From the NCBI RefSeq assembly GCF_003336245.1, contig NZ_QPHM01000001.1:2670113-2734112 (forward strand): DNA of 64,000 nt, read 5' to 3'. A program made the position numbers and the translations under genes. This DNA is from Haloplanus salinus (GTDB taxonomy: Archaea; Halobacteriota; Halobacteria; Halobacteriales; Haloferacaceae). The notes below the pieces were generated by a model. The model was not told where the DNA came from, did no database searches, and saw only the letters and a program-made list of their open reading frames with translations. This document shows positions 23,519 to 33,066 of this stretch, piece by piece (position 1 is the stretch's first letter; the number at the start of each line of letters is the position of its first letter).

Positions 23519-23938
23519 TCAATCCGGTTTCTCACTACGTTCGGCTGATTCTAACGTTTCCGGGCCGATGGTTGCGGGGAGGAGTTCGCCGAGGGTGTAC
23601 GTCGTCGTCGATTCGCCGCCCTCGTCACAGACGACCGGTAGGTCGTCGGCACAGAACTCCGCGAGCGTCTGCCGGCACATCCCGCAGGGGGTGACGCCGT
23701 CGCGGACGCCCGACGAGACGGCGAGGCGGTCGAACTCACGGTAACCGCTTTTCACCGCCCCCGCGACGGCGACTTCCTCCGCGTGGAGGCTGTTGCTGTA
23801 GTTGGCGTTCTCGACGTTACAGCCCGTGAAGACGGTGCCGTCTGCGGTTCGAAGTGCGGCGCCGACGGTGTAGTCGGAGTAGGGAACGTACGCCGCGTCG
23901 AGGGCCGACCGGGCCGCCTGGATGAGTTCGTCGGTCAC
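23519..23938 (-). CDS. cdd: cytidine deaminase
   Basis: The 139-residue enzyme deaminates cytidine/deoxycytidine to uridine in pyrimidine salvage. The zinc site shows 'GCNVENANYSNSLHAEEVAV' (HAE) and 'TPCGMCRQTLAEF' (PCxxC). A GTG at 23938 was chosen: it gives the normal length and lies about 28 nt from a minus-strand TATA 'gtatatcc', fitting a leaderless transcript. A longer frame exists but crosses this promoter. The C-terminus 'TLESAERSEKPD' is slightly extended. Confidence 0.9.
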   Translation of the reverse strand: MTDELIQAARSALDAAYVPYSDYTVGAALRTADGTVFTGCNVENANYSNSLHAEEVAVAGAVKSGYREFDRLAVSSGVRDGVTPCGMCRQTLAEFCADDLPVVCDEGGESTTTYTLGELLPATIGPETLESAERSEKPD

Positions 23939-24018
23939 GCCGGCGATTACGGTCGGGGCGGGGATATACGCTCGCCCGTGGCCGGAAATATATGCCGGCG
24001 CCGTCCCAACGGTGAACG
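23939..24018. promoter_or_regulatory. compact divergent leaderless promoters (cdd / small membrane gene)
   Basis: Within 80 nt lie two TATA elements: 'gtatatcc' on the minus strand (about 23966) for cdd and 'aaatatat' on the plus strand (about 23988-23995) for the gene at 24019. Each is 25-28 nt from its start codon. The plus-strand element is flanked by CCGG on both sides ('gccggaaatatatgccggc'). Confidence 0.5.
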
Positions 24019-24252
24019 ATGCCATCGTATCGAACCCTCGCCCGACGGCTCTCGGCGTTCGGCGCCTTGGCCGGCCTCGCCCATCTCCTCGTCCCGGCCC
24101 GACTGCTCGCGGCGGCCGAGTGGGGCTACGACCGCGCCCTCGCCGTCGAGTTCGCCCCGCGCCCGGCCGCCCCCCGACGCGTCAGACTGATCGGCCTCGT
24201 GATGCTCGTCGGCGCGGCGCTCTGCTACCGCCTCCTCGGCCGGTCACGCTGA
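24019..24252 (+). CDS. small membrane protein (77 aa)
   Basis: The 77-residue protein has two hydrophobic segments, about residues 10-33 ('LSAFGALAGLAHLLVPARLL') and 57-73 ('LIGLVMLVGAALCYRLLG'), separated by an Arg/Pro-rich loop. It is likely a two-pass membrane protein. It starts 27 nt from a TATA element. No family is recognised, although similar small proteins are widespread in haloarchaea. Confidence 0.65.
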   Translation: MPSYRTLARRLSAFGALAGLAHLLVPARLLAAAEWGYDRALAVEFAPRPAAPRRVRLIGLVMLVGAALCYRLLGRSR

Positions 24253-24326
24253 CGCGTCGCCCCGCGACGTCTCGGCCGGCACCGGCGACCCGGGGGGCTT
24301 TTGTCTCCGGAACACCCACGTCGACC

Positions 24327-24542
24327 ATGGCACTTTCCCAGGGCGAGGACGCGGGGCCGAACCGGCGACGGGCGCTCCTGGCCGTCACGCCATTCCTGTT
24401 GCTCGGCCTCGCCGACGTTCTCCTGCTTCTGTTCTGGGGCATCGAACCGCTCTGGGCCTTCGCCATCCTCCCGCCCATCCTCTTTTGTACGGTGCTCGCG
24501 TGGCTCGCGTTCAGCACCGACTTCCTCGACGAGCGAACTTAG
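24327..24542 (+). CDS. small two-helix membrane protein (71 aa)
   Basis: The 71-residue protein has a charged N-terminus 'MALSQGEDAGPNRRRAL' and two hydrophobic helices (about residues 17-37 and 42-63), ending 'FSTDFLDERT'. The layout resembles small DUF3311-like partners of solute symporters, but no symporter gene is adjacent, so this is weak. Its stop overlaps the stop of the convergent GNAT gene. Confidence 0.6.
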   Translation: MALSQGEDAGPNRRRALLAVTPFLLLGLADVLLLLFWGIEPLWAFAILPPILFCTVLAWLAFSTDFLDERT

Positions 24543-25123
24543 CGCCCCGTGTCGTACTTGTAAGTCGCGCTGTCGGGGTCGATTCCGAAGTCCTCGGCCG
24601 CCTCCGCCGGCGAGTCCTCGCTCGGATCACGGGGGGCCGCGTTCTTGAACGCCTCGCGCAACCGGCCGGGCATGGTGAAGTCGTCGACGCCGATGCTCGT
24701 CGCGACGGCGTCGGGCTGGATCGTCTCCCGCTTGATCGACAGTCGCTCGCGCATTTTTTCGGGTAACGCGCTCGATTCGACGGGGTCGAAGCCGAACTGC
24801 GTCAGATACCCCGCCTCGTCGGTCAACGAATACACCCGCTCGAACCCCTCCGCCGTCGCCGTCTCGACCAGTCGCTCCACGACGTGTGCACCGACGCCTT
24901 GCCCGCGCCACGCGGGCAGGACGCCCAGCCCCGTGAGTTCACAGAACTCGCCGTCGTCGGTCTTGTGGATGCGAACGCGGCCGAACCCCGCCCGCTCGTC
25001 CGTCTCCTCGTCGACCGCGATGACGTAGTCCCGGGACCGGAAGCCGGCGTCGTCCAGGGCCATCTCCTCGATGTGGTCGAGCAACCAAACCTCGTCTCGG
25101 TTCTTGGCATCCCGGACGTACAT
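24539..25123 (-). CDS. GNAT family N-acetyltransferase
   Basis: The 194-residue protein has a GNAT core with the acetyl-CoA motif 'GLGVLPAWRGQGVGAHVVE' (about residues 73-91) and 'SLTDEAGYLTQFGFDPVE'. The start 'MYVRDAKNRDEV' was chosen because the fold begins there. A C-terminal extension of about 60 residues includes 'TIQPDAVATSIGVDDF' and an acidic segment. The substrate is unknown; N-terminal or small-molecule acetylation is possible. Confidence 0.8.
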   Translation of the reverse strand: MYVRDAKNRDEVWLLDHIEEMALDDAGFRSRDYVIAVDEETDERAGFGRVRIHKTDDGEFCELTGLGVLPAWRGQGVGAHVVERLVETATAEGFERVYSLTDEAGYLTQFGFDPVESSALPEKMRERLSIKRETIQPDAVATSIGVDDFTMPGRLREAFKNAAPRDPSEDSPAEAAEDFGIDPDSATYKYDTGR

Positions 25124-25235
25124 GCTCCGAGGTAGTCGACGCGGGACAAAAAGGATTTGCCGGACGGACGGGCCGATTCTCACCGACTGGTAAGCATCGC
25201 GTATTACTTGTCAACGGAATGAATTTATTTCCCGT

Positions 25236-25664
25236 ATGCCTGTCGAACATCTCGCAGTCGACGTAGAGACCGCCCGGAAAGACACGCCGCTCGCGGAACT
25301 CGCCCAGCGAATGCTGGACGAGGAACTCGGCGACCTCGTCATCGCCGAGGACGACCGGCCGGTCGGTATCGTCACCGACCGGGACGTCGCGCTCGCGGTG
25401 GCGCGATACGACGACCTCTCGGCGCTCACCGCGGCGGACGTGATGGCACGCGATCCGGTGACGATTCACCGGGACGCTACCGCCATCGACCTCCCTGCCA
25501 CGATGGCCGAGGGTCGCGTGCGCCGCATCCCAGTCGTCGACGACGACGGCCGCCTCGTGGGCATCGCGACGCTCGACGACGTGGTTGCGACCGTCGGCGA
25601 GATGTTGAAAGACGTCGCGACGGTCATCGAAGGGCAATCCCGGGAGTACGAACCGAAGGAGTGA
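25236..25664 (+). CDS. two-CBS-domain protein
   Basis: The 142-residue protein consists of a pair of CBS domains: the first around 'DDRPVGIVTDRDVALAVARY', the second around 'RIPVVDDDGRLVGIATLDDV'. Linked CBS pairs bind adenosyl nucleotides and act as energy sensors or regulatory modules. No catalytic domain is attached. It stands alone, with a 'gaatttattt' TATA-like element shortly before the ATG. The partner protein is unknown. Confidence 0.85.
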   Translation: MPVEHLAVDVETARKDTPLAELAQRMLDEELGDLVIAEDDRPVGIVTDRDVALAVARYDDLSALTAADVMARDPVTIHRDATAIDLPATMAEGRVRRIPVVDDDGRLVGIATLDDVVATVGEMLKDVATVIEGQSREYEPKE

Positions 25665-26093
25665 CTGCACCGACGTCTGCCGAGCCCGGTCACTCCGGCG
25701 GCGACGCCGTCCGCGTCGGGGTGATCGGCACGGCCACGGGGATGCGTCGCGGCTTCGGCTCGCGTCTTCTCCGCTTCGGCTTCGATTTTACCCACGCTGG
25801 CTGACCGGAAGGGCGGACACATCGGGTCGCCTGCTGGAACGCCCCGTCCGCGGGGAGCCCTGCGGCGAACGACCGCCGCCGTGCCCTCCGGGGGATCGGG
25901 GGAGTACTCCGCCGGAAACACTCGTGTGTGACCGTTCGGAACGACTGACGTGACGTTTCGAACGGGTCGACCACGGCGGCGGCGGGCGCTGGCACGACGG
26001 GCAGCGGTCCGATCCTGGTCCCGACGGACGGTAGCGCCGTCAGCGGGTGCGCCGAGACGCCGAGTCGAGTCGAGTCGGGCGCCACCGGCGCCT
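25665..26093. other. 429-nt gap without a recognised gene
   Basis: The stretch is GC-rich and has open frames on both strands, but their products are Arg/Pro-rich with poor codon bias, so none is accepted. No tRNA, repeat or clear promoter was seen. It may hold the untranslated ends of the converging CBS and atoE transcripts, or an eroded gene. Confidence 0.4.
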
Positions 26094-27497
26094 TCAGTAC
26101 GGCAGGAAGTACAGCCCGACGGCGAACACCGGGAACAACACCAGCATGACGATCATCGTGTAACCGAGGATGTCGCGGGCGCGAACCTTCGTCAGCCCCA
26201 GGAGCGGAATCGCCCAGAACGGCTGGAACATGTTCGTCCACATGTCGCCGACGCCGTAGGCGACGATTGCCTTGCCCGGGGAGACGCCGAGTTCGATCGC
26301 CGCACTACCGACGACGCCGCCGATGATACCCCACTCGCCGCCGCCGCTCGGGACGAACAGGTTCATGACGCCGCCGAGGAGCCACGCGATCACCGGGAAC
26401 GTCTGCGGCGTCGCCACCGCGAGCAGCCCCTCCGCGATCAGATCCGAGAGGCCGGAGTTGCTGATGATCCCCAAGATGCCCGCGTAGAAGGGGAACTGCA
26501 GGATGATGCCCGCCGCACCCTCCGTGGCGTCACGGATCGTCTCCATGTACGCCGCCGGCGTCTTGTGTAGGATGAGGCCGAGCGCGATGAACGTGAAGTT
26601 GAAGACGTTCAGGTCGAGCGCCTCCCCGATCCCACCGGCGTTGACGAAGTACTGTCCGACGTAGACTAGCATCCCCATAGCGATGATGTAGGCGACGGCT
26701 CGGCTGTCGTTGAGGCGGTCCGCCGGCGACCGGCTCAGCTCGACGCCCCCCGCCGTCGGCGTTCCACCGTCCGCGACTGCCTCCTCGGGGTCGTCACCCT
26801 TCAGCAGGCTCGGGGCGTACTCGTCGATGCCCGTCGCGTCCTCCTCGTCCGGGGAGAGAAACGCCAGCACGGGGATCACCGTCACGAACACGAGGATGGC
26901 GATGCCGAACGCGTAGATCGTGAAAACGCTCTCGTTCAGCGGGACGATACCGATGATGTCCTCGAAGGGGTGGCCCTCCGTCGCGGAGAGCAGCCCGGCG
27001 CTCGTCGACGGGCCGACGTGCCAGATGGTCTGGCTCGTATAGCCCGCGGCACACAGGATGGGGTAGTGGAACGTCTTCCCCCGTTCGTGGCCCGCTCGCG
27101 CCACGAAGATGGCGAAGATGGCGCCGACGATGAGACCGATTCCCCAGTGGAGGTAGCCGAAGATCAACGAGATGGCGGCCACCAACGCCGCCGCCTGCGT
27201 GTTGCTGTTCGGTACCGACGCGAGTTTGTTCAGATAGCCACTCACGAAGTCCGAGTCCGCGACGGCGTACCCCGTCACGAGGATGAGCACCATCTGCATC
27301 GCAAAGGTCAACAGCGTCCAGAAGCCGTCGTACCAGTTCACGATGTTCTGGTACGGCCCATCCGGGGTGAGCGCGATCGCTGCGACGTACGCGATGAGCG
27401 TCAAAATCACCGCGAACAGGAACGGGCTCGGCACCCACCTTTCAGACCAATCCGCCATCGACCGTCCGAACGATTGCACGCGCTGTCTGGCTGTCAT
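26094..27497 (-). CDS. atoE: short-chain fatty acid transporter, AtoE family
   Basis: The 467-residue polytopic membrane protein matches the AtoE/DcuC-like family that takes up short-chain fatty acids. It has about 11-12 hydrophobic helices, with family features 'WSERWVPSPFLFAVILTLI', 'NWYDGFWTLLTFAMQM', 'YLHWGIGLIVGAIFAIFVA' and 'FVPSGGGEWGIIGGVVGSAA'. A charged loop at about 225-255 contains the acidic linker typical of haloarchaea. It is monocistronic here. Propionyl-CoA carboxylase genes lie 10 kb away, compatible with but not proving short-chain acid use. Confidence 0.88.
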   Translation of the reverse strand: MTARQRVQSFGRSMADWSERWVPSPFLFAVILTLIAYVAAIALTPDGPYQNIVNWYDGFWTLLTFAMQMVLILVTGYAVADSDFVSGYLNKLASVPNSNTQAAALVAAISLIFGYLHWGIGLIVGAIFAIFVARAGHERGKTFHYPILCAAGYTSQTIWHVGPSTSAGLLSATEGHPFEDIIGIVPLNESVFTIYAFGIAILVFVTVIPVLAFLSPDEEDATGIDEYAPSLLKGDDPEEAVADGGTPTAGGVELSRSPADRLNDSRAVAYIIAMGMLVYVGQYFVNAGGIGEALDLNVFNFTFIALGLILHKTPAAYMETIRDATEGAAGIILQFPFYAGILGIISNSGLSDLIAEGLLAVATPQTFPVIAWLLGGVMNLFVPSGGGEWGIIGGVVGSAAIELGVSPGKAIVAYGVGDMWTNMFQPFWAIPLLGLTKVRARDILGYTMIVMLVLFPVFAVGLYFLPY

Positions 27498-27572
27498 GCG
27501 TTCACACGGATAATGATGAACGTTGATAAATCTGTCCGTAGTCGGCGGACGGATCGTCGATCCGAGGTGTCG

Positions 27573-28325
27573 TTACAGTGGTACGTCGGCGAGACGGACG
27601 TCGGCGTCGTCGCCGCCGACCACCACGTCCGCGTTCGCGCCCGGCTCTCCCGCCGGCAGCACGACCGTTCCCCCCACCGACAGCGGGGCCACCACGCCCG
27701 CGACGACCGTACGCGGCTCGGTCAGCGATGCCCGGAGCGCGACCGACGTCGCGGCGTCGATGCCCGCCGCGTCGACGACGCTCGCCGCCGCCCGCAACAC
27801 TTCACGGTGCGTGTACGTCGCCGCGTCGGCCCTCGGTCGGCTGCCCGCGCCCGTGTCCGTGTCCGCGGACCGTCGTTCCGCACCGTCCAAGACGGCCTCC
27901 TCGGGGTCACGCTCGCCCGGCGGCTGAACGGGGTTCTCGCTCCAGACCGTTCGCTCCCAGTGGACGACTCCCGGGTCGTCGGGCGCGTCGCCGTAGGCGA
28001 CGACCTTCCGATCGGGCCGCGCCGCCACGTCGCCCTCGCGGTCGGCGGGGACGAGGACGGCCCGTGACTCCGCCGCCGTGTCGAAGGTGACGCGTGCGCC
28101 GAGACACGCGGCACCGAACAGGGTCAGCAGCGGCTGCGGTGCCGGTTCGGGCGCGAGGGCCACCCGCGCCCCCGGGTGGACGCCACAGTGGCTGAGGGCG
28201 TGGCCCGCCTTCCACGCGGTGGTGCAGAAATCCCGGTAGCTGAACTCGCGGCCGGTCGCGTCGACGCGGAGCGCCACCTCGTCGCTTCGGCGGTCACGCG
28301 CGACGACGTCGCAGAGGACGTGCAT
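27573..28325 (-). CDS. truncated AMP-dependent acyl-CoA ligase-like protein
   Basis: The 250-residue protein resembles only the N-terminal part of ANL-superfamily ligases: 'GREFSYRDFCTTAWKAGHAL', 'HPGARVALAPEPAPQPLLTL' and 'ATYTHREVLRAA', which normally follows the P-loop. The P-loop TSGTTGxPKG is missing, as are the adenylate-binding and C-terminal Lys motifs, so it cannot be a normal ligase. It may be a degenerate paralogue kept for another role. It lies 6 nt downstream of dnaJ on the same strand. Confidence 0.7.
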   Translation of the reverse strand: MHVLCDVVARDRRSDEVALRVDATGREFSYRDFCTTAWKAGHALSHCGVHPGARVALAPEPAPQPLLTLFGAACLGARVTFDTAAESRAVLVPADREGDVAARPDRKVVAYGDAPDDPGVVHWERTVWSENPVQPPGERDPEEAVLDGAERRSADTDTGAGSRPRADAATYTHREVLRAAASVVDAAGIDAATSVALRASLTEPRTVVAGVVAPLSVGGTVVLPAGEPGANADVVVGGDDADVRLADVPL

Positions 28326-28331
28326 CCGTGA

Positions 28332-29474
28332 TCAGAAACTGCTCTTGATCCGCTCGAAGAAGCCCTCGTTCACGTCGACTTCCTCGCCGCCGGCCTCGGC
28401 GAAACGCTCCAGCGCCTCGCGTTGTTCGGCGTTCAGGCTGTCCGGCGTCACGACCTGCACCTGCACGAAGAGGTCGCCCCGCCCGCGACGGCGAAGGCGC
28501 GGCATCCCCTTGCCCTGCAGCCGGAACGTCTCGCCGCTCTGGGTCCCCGCGGGTACGTCCATCTCGACGGTTCCGTCGAGGGTCGGCACCTCCACCGTGT
28601 CGCCGAACGTCGCCTGCGGGAAGGAGATGGGGTACTGGTAGTGCAGGTCGTCGCCGTCGCGGTCGAAGTCTGGGTGGTCCGCGACCGACACCTCGATCAG
28701 CAGATCGCCGTTCGGTCCGCGGTTCTGCCCCGGTGCCCCCTCGCCCTCCATCCGGAGGGTCTGTCCGTCGCGGATGCCGGCCGGAATGTCGACCGAGAGC
28801 GTCGACTCCTCGCGCACCTGTCCTTCGCCGCCACAGGTCGAGCACGTCTCGCTGTAGAGGGTCCCCTCGCCGTCGCATCGGCGACAAGTCCCCGTCTGTT
28901 GCATCCGTCCGAACGGCGTCTGCTGGACCTGCGTCACCTGTCCCTGCCCGTCGCAGTTCGGACACGTCCGCTCGTCGGCGCCCGGCGGGTGGCCCGACCC
29001 GTCGCAGTCCGAACACCGCGACGGCCGGGTGACGGTGAACTCGCGTTCGATGCCCTCGAACGCCTCCTCCAGGTCCAGCGAGAGCGACGTGCGGAGGTCC
29101 TGACCCTGTCGGGGGCGGTTGCCACCGCGACCGCCGCCGCCGAAGAACTGCTCGAAGATGTCGCCGAAGCCGCCGGCCCCGCCGCCACCGCCGCCGAATG
29201 GGTTGCCCCCCGCGCCGCCGCCGGCACCGTCGAATCCGCCGCGCTTCTCGGCCTGTTCGAAGCGGTCGTGACCCATCCGGTCGTACGCCTGTCGCTTCTC
29301 CTCGTCCGTGAGAACCTCCTTGGCCTTCTTTGCCTTCTTGAACTTCTCCTCGGCGTCGGGGTCGTCGCTCACGTCCGGATGGTACTTCGATGCCTTCGTT
29401 CGGTACGCCTGCTTGATCTCGTCCTCGTCGGCGTCCCGAGACACCCCGAGCACGTCGTAGAAGTCCTCCGTCAT
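28332..29474 (-). CDS. dnaJ: chaperone DnaJ
   Basis: The 380-residue type I Hsp40 has a J-domain with the HPD motif ('SKYHPDVSDDP', about residue 32), a Gly/Phe-rich linker (70-110), and four zinc-binding CxxCxGxG repeats ('CSDCDGSG', 'CPNCDGQG', 'CRRCDGEG', 'CSTCGGEG'). C-terminal substrate-binding domains follow. It stimulates the DnaK ATPase and delivers unfolded clients. It lies 47 nt downstream of dnaK. Confidence 0.96.
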   Translation of the reverse strand: MTEDFYDVLGVSRDADEDEIKQAYRTKASKYHPDVSDDPDAEEKFKKAKKAKEVLTDEEKRQAYDRMGHDRFEQAEKRGGFDGAGGGAGGNPFGGGGGGAGGFGDIFEQFFGGGGRGGNRPRQGQDLRTSLSLDLEEAFEGIEREFTVTRPSRCSDCDGSGHPPGADERTCPNCDGQGQVTQVQQTPFGRMQQTGTCRRCDGEGTLYSETCSTCGGEGQVREESTLSVDIPAGIRDGQTLRMEGEGAPGQNRGPNGDLLIEVSVADHPDFDRDGDDLHYQYPISFPQATFGDTVEVPTLDGTVEMDVPAGTQSGETFRLQGKGMPRLRRRGRGDLFVQVQVVTPDSLNAEQREALERFAEAGGEEVDVNEGFFERIKSSF

Positions 29475-29521
29475 TTGTGTGAAGTACTGAAGCTACCTAT
29501 TTGAAAAACGCGGCTCTCCGG

Positions 29522-31408
29522 TCAGGCGTCGTCGTCCTTCTCCTCGAAGTCGGCATCGACGTACTCGTCGCCGTCGGCAGCGCCGGCGCCACCCGGCCCG
29601 GCACCGCCCATGCCACCCATGCCGCCGGGGTCGGCACCCGCGCCGCCCGCGCCGGCCTGTGCCTGCTGCTGGTACATCTGCTTGCCGATCTCCTGGAGTT
29701 CGTCGGAGAGCGCCTCCGTGACCTCCTGAAGGTCCTCCGTCGTGGCGTCGTCGTCAGCCAACGTCTCCTCGACGTCGCCGATGGCGTCCTCGATGGACTC
29801 CTGCAGGTCGTCGTCGACGTTCTCGTCGTTCTCCTCGAGCAGGGTTTCGGCCCGCTGGATCGCGCTCTCGGCCTCGTTACGCGCCTCGATGCGCTCGCGG
29901 CGCTGCTGGTCCTCCTCGGCGTGTTCCTCGGCCTCCTGTTGCATCTCCTCGATCTCCTCGTCGGAGAGGCCGGCGCCGCCCTCGATGGTGATGGATTCGG
30001 CGTTGCCCGAGCCCTTGTCCTCGGCCTCGACGTTGACGATGCCGTTCTCGTCGATGTTGAAGCCGACTTCGATCTGGGGCGTGCCGGCGGGCGCGGGCGG
30101 GATGCCCGTCAGCTGGAACTCGCCGAGCAGTTCGTTCTCCTCCGCGATTTCGCGCTCACCCTGGAACACCCGGACCTGTACCGACGTCTGGTTGTCCGCC
30201 GCGGTAGTGAATATCTTCGACTCCTCGGTCGGGATCGTGGTGTTCTTTTCGATCAGGCGCTCGAACAGGCCGCCCTTGACCTCGATCCCCAGCGAGAGGG
30301 GCGTCACGTCGAGCAGGACGATGTCGTCGACTTCGCCGCCGAGGACGCCACCCTGGATCGCCGCCCCCAGCGCGACGGCCTCGTCCGGGTTGACGTTCTT
30401 TTTCGGCTCCTGACCGACCAGCTCTTCGACCTTTTCTTGGACCTGCGGCATCCGGGTCGACCCGCCGACGAGGATCACCTCGTCGATGTCGTCTTTCGAG
30501 TAGCCGGCGTCGGAGAGCGCCTGCTCGGTCGGCTCGACGGTGCGTTCCAGCAGGTCGCCCGTCAGCGACTCGAACTTCGCCCGCGTCAGGGACGTTTCGA
30601 GGTGGATCGGACCGCTGTCCGTCGCCGTGATGAACGGCAGGTTGATGTCCGTCTCCTTGCGCGAGGAGAGTTCGACCTTGGCCTCCTCGGCGGCGTCTTT
30701 CAGCCGCTGGAGCGCCTGTCGGTCCTCGCGGAGGTCGACGCCGTGATCCGACTTGAACTCCTCGGCGAGGTGGTCGATGATCGCCCCGTCCCAGTCGTCG
30801 CCGCCGAGGCCGTTGTCCCCGTTCGTGGCGACGACTTCGTAGACGCCGCCGCCCAGATCGAGGACGCTCACGTCGAACGTACCGCCCCCGAGGTCGAACA
30901 CGAGGACGGTCTGGTCGGACTCGTCGTCGAGGCCGTAGGCCATCGAGGCGGCCGTCGGCTCGTTGACGATACGTTCGACCTCGAAGCCGGCGATTTCGCC
31001 GGCGTCTTTCGTCGCCTGGCGCTGGCGGTCGTTGAAGTACGCCGGCACCGTGATGACGGCCTTCTCCACGTCGTCGCCGAGGTACTCCTCGGCGTCCCGC
31101 TTGATCTTCTGGAGGATCATCGCCGAGATCTGCTCCGGCGTGTACTCGTCGTCGTCGATTTCGACGGTGTGATCCTCCTCACCCATGTGGCGCTTGATCG
31201 ACTGGATCGTACGCTCGGGGTTCTGTACGGCCTGGTTCTTCGCCGGTTTCCCGACGAGCCGTTCGTCGTCGTCGGTGAACGCGACGACCGAGGGCGTCGT
31301 CCGGTCGCCCTCGCCGTTGACGATGATCTCGGGGTCGCCCCCTTCCATCACCGCGAACGCGCTGTTCGTGGTCCCGAGGTCGATTCCCAGAATCTTGTTG
31401 CTCGCCAT
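29522..31408 (-). CDS. dnaK: chaperone DnaK (Hsp70)
   Basis: The 628-residue Hsp70 starts '[20 protein letters not shown]'. The nucleotide-binding domain shows '[20 protein letters not shown]' and '[18 protein letters not shown]'; the substrate-binding domain begins near '[19 protein letters not shown]'. A helical lid and an acidic Gly/Met-rich tail ending '[13 protein letters not shown]' complete it. It refolds proteins with DnaJ and GrpE, which flank it. Gene order grpE-dnaK-dnaJ is the common archaeal arrangement. Confidence 0.97.
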   Translation of the reverse strand: MASNKILGIDLGTTNSAFAVMEGGDPEIIVNGEGDRTTPSVVAFTDDDERLVGKPAKNQAVQNPERTIQSIKRHMGEEDHTVEIDDDEYTPEQISAMILQKIKRDAEEYLGDDVEKAVITVPAYFNDRQRQATKDAGEIAGFEVERIVNEPTAASMAYGLDDESDQTVLVFDLGGGTFDVSVLDLGGGVYEVVATNGDNGLGGDDWDGAIIDHLAEEFKSDHGVDLREDRQALQRLKDAAEEAKVELSSRKETDINLPFITATDSGPIHLETSLTRAKFESLTGDLLERTVEPTEQALSDAGYSKDDIDEVILVGGSTRMPQVQEKVEELVGQEPKKNVNPDEAVALGAAIQGGVLGGEVDDIVLLDVTPLSLGIEVKGGLFERLIEKNTTIPTEESKIFTTAADNQTSVQVRVFQGEREIAEENELLGEFQLTGIPPAPAGTPQIEVGFNIDENGIVNVEAEDKGSGNAESITIEGGAGLSDEEIEEMQQEAEEHAEEDQQRRERIEARNEAESAIQRAETLLEENDENVDDDLQESIEDAIGDVEETLADDDATTEDLQEVTEALSDELQEIGKQMYQQQAQAGAGGAGADPGGMGGMGGAGPGGAGAADGDEYVDADFEEKDDDA

Positions 31409-31528
31409 CTTGTCCGTGATTACCGGTTTTGGTCGGTTAAAGGTTACTAGACGGGGTGAGGTGCCGGTCCGATCCGGGGCGTCGCCGTCTGTCGATTAGG
31501 AATCGTGTGAACGACTCACATTAACCAC

Positions 31529-31538
31529 GTTTATATAG
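31529..31538 (-). promoter_or_regulatory. TATA element upstream of dnaK
   Basis: On the minus strand this reads 'ctatataaac', a strong TATA-like element in the 149-nt grpE-dnaK gap. It lies about 120 nt before the dnaK ATG, so dnaK would have its own promoter and a 5' leader, separate from grpE. Confidence 0.5.
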
Positions 31539-31557
31539 AACTGCAATCCGGCCGGGG

Positions 31558-32172
31558 TCACTCGCTCCCGCCGTCGCTGACCGTCACCTGCGCCTCCTGG
31601 ATGATCGACCCGGCCATCTCGTACCCGGGGCGATAGCGGTCGACGACCGTCCCCTCCGGCCGGTCGCTCTCGACGCGCATCATCACCTGGTGACGGGTGG
31701 GATCGACCTCGTCGCCGGCGACCGGTTCGATCGGCGTCACGCCCTCCTCTTCGAGCACCCGATCGAACGACGAGAGCGTCGACTCGACGCCATCGCGGAT
31801 GTCGACCCCTTCGTCCTGATCGAGCGCGCGGACCAGGTCGTCGCGGACCGGGACTAACCGGGCGAGGAAATCCTCGGTCGCCCGCTCTTTGATCTCCTCT
31901 TGGCGCTTTTTCGCGCGCTTCTTGTAGTTCTGGAAGTCGGCCTGCGTGCGCTTCAGCTTGGATTCGAGGTCGTCGACGCGTGCCTCGGCGTCCGACAGGT
32001 CGGCTTCGAGTTCCGCGGTCCGTTCCTCCAAGTTCTCGACGGCCGCGCCGAGTTCGGCGTCGTGCTCCGCGACCCGATCCGCAAGGTCGGTCACCTCGTT
32101 CCCCTCGGCGGCGCCCGTTCCCGGGTCGTCCTCGGGGGCGTCCGCCGTCTCTTCGGCCGCATCCTCGTGCAT
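31558..32172 (-). CDS. grpE: nucleotide exchange factor GrpE
   Basis: The 204-residue GrpE has an acidic N-terminus, a long coiled coil (about residues 30-90, 'LEERTAELEADLSDAEARVD', 'KLKRTQADFQNYKKRAKKRQ') and a C-terminal beta domain with 'EGVTPIEPVAGDEVDPTRHQ' and 'VVDRYRPGYEMAGSIIQEAQ'. It releases ADP from DnaK. It is the first gene of the grpE-dnaK-dnaJ group, separated from dnaK by an AT-rich promoter. Confidence 0.95.
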   Translation of the reverse strand: MHEDAAEETADAPEDDPGTGAAEGNEVTDLADRVAEHDAELGAAVENLEERTAELEADLSDAEARVDDLESKLKRTQADFQNYKKRAKKRQEEIKERATEDFLARLVPVRDDLVRALDQDEGVDIRDGVESTLSSFDRVLEEEGVTPIEPVAGDEVDPTRHQVMMRVESDRPEGTVVDRYRPGYEMAGSIIQEAQVTVSDGGSE

Positions 32173-32217
32173 GGTCGAACGAAACGCCTCGGGTTGCTTA
32201 AGACTTGCAGAACGCGT

Positions 32218-32961
32218 TCACTGATACATGCCCAGCGGTCGCGCCTGCGAACTCGTCTCCTCGGCGTTCCGCATCTGTTCGGCGAGGCGTCGCTTCGCCT
32301 GCCGAATCTCCGCCGCGTGTTCGGTGAGTTCGCCGACCGGTATCTCGACGTCGAGCAACGGTCCGATGCCGGCGTCGAGGAGCCGTGCCGCCGCCTCCGG
32401 GTCCGGGAACTGCGGCGTCGCCTCGACGATCAGGCAGATGGCGTGCTCGCCGGTGCGCACCGCGTGGCTCAGCAGCGCCCCAGTCGGTCCCGATACCAAC
32501 CCCGACTCCGTCGGGGGTTGGACCTCGACGGCGTCGAGTTCGTCGCTCGCCCCGCCCGTACCGACGCCGTACAGCGCCGGCGGCTCCGCGTCCTCGCGCT
32601 CCCGTCCGATCCCGCTGAGGTAGATGGGCGTCACCTCGCTCCCGGCCGCCCACTCCCCCAGACACTCGGCGAACTCGAGCGCCGCCACCGGCGACACGGG
32701 CACGTCACTCCGGAGGGCCAGCAGGTCGCGGCTCGGGTCGGCGTACAGCCGAACCGGCGACGACAGGTCGTGCTCGCCGCCCGCGTACGTCGCCACCGGC
32801 GGTAGTCCCTCGCAGTGGACGTTGGCGTAGTGGGCCATCCCGAACGTCTCCGCGAGGTGGTCGGTCGCGAGTTTCCCCACGAGGCCCACGCCCGGCAGGC
32901 CCTCGATCAGCGTCGGTTCGTCGAGCGACACGTCGCTCCGGAGGACGTCGATGCGACTCAT
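32218..32961 (-). CDS. PAC2 family protein (possible proteasome assembly chaperone)
   Basis: The 247-residue protein has the PAC2 signature '[20 protein letters not shown]' near the start, then '[17 protein letters not shown]', '[13 protein letters not shown]' and 'ALYGVGTGG'. The archaeal family (PbaB/COG2047-like) is thought to act in proteasome assembly or as an ATP-independent chaperone. A helical C-terminus with '[17 protein letters not shown]' follows. It lies 45 nt downstream of grpE, next to chaperone genes. Confidence 0.82.
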   Translation of the reverse strand: MSRIDVLRSDVSLDEPTLIEGLPGVGLVGKLATDHLAETFGMAHYANVHCEGLPPVATYAGGEHDLSSPVRLYADPSRDLLALRSDVPVSPVAALEFAECLGEWAAGSEVTPIYLSGIGREREDAEPPALYGVGTGGASDELDAVEVQPPTESGLVSGPTGALLSHAVRTGEHAICLIVEATPQFPDPEAAARLLDAGIGPLLDVEIPVGELTEHAAEIRQAKRRLAEQMRNAEETSSQARPLGMYQ

Positions 32962-33066
32962 AGTCGTGGTTCGGCCGGCACGGGTGTAAAGGCTCACACC
33001 CCGTGCGGACCGGGCGCGCGCGCGCCGCTCCCAAAGGCACAAATCCACCCACGCGTTACGCGAAGC

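Noticed and set aside
25690-26241. 183-codon open frame on the minus strand after the CBS gene
   Set aside because: It is Pro/Arg-rich, overlaps the atoE 3' end in another frame and shows no domain or codon bias.
29501-31450. Open frame of about 650 codons antisense to dnaK
   Set aside because: DnaK is unmistakable on the other strand; the antisense product is Leu/Val/Arg/Asp-rich with no recognised motifs.
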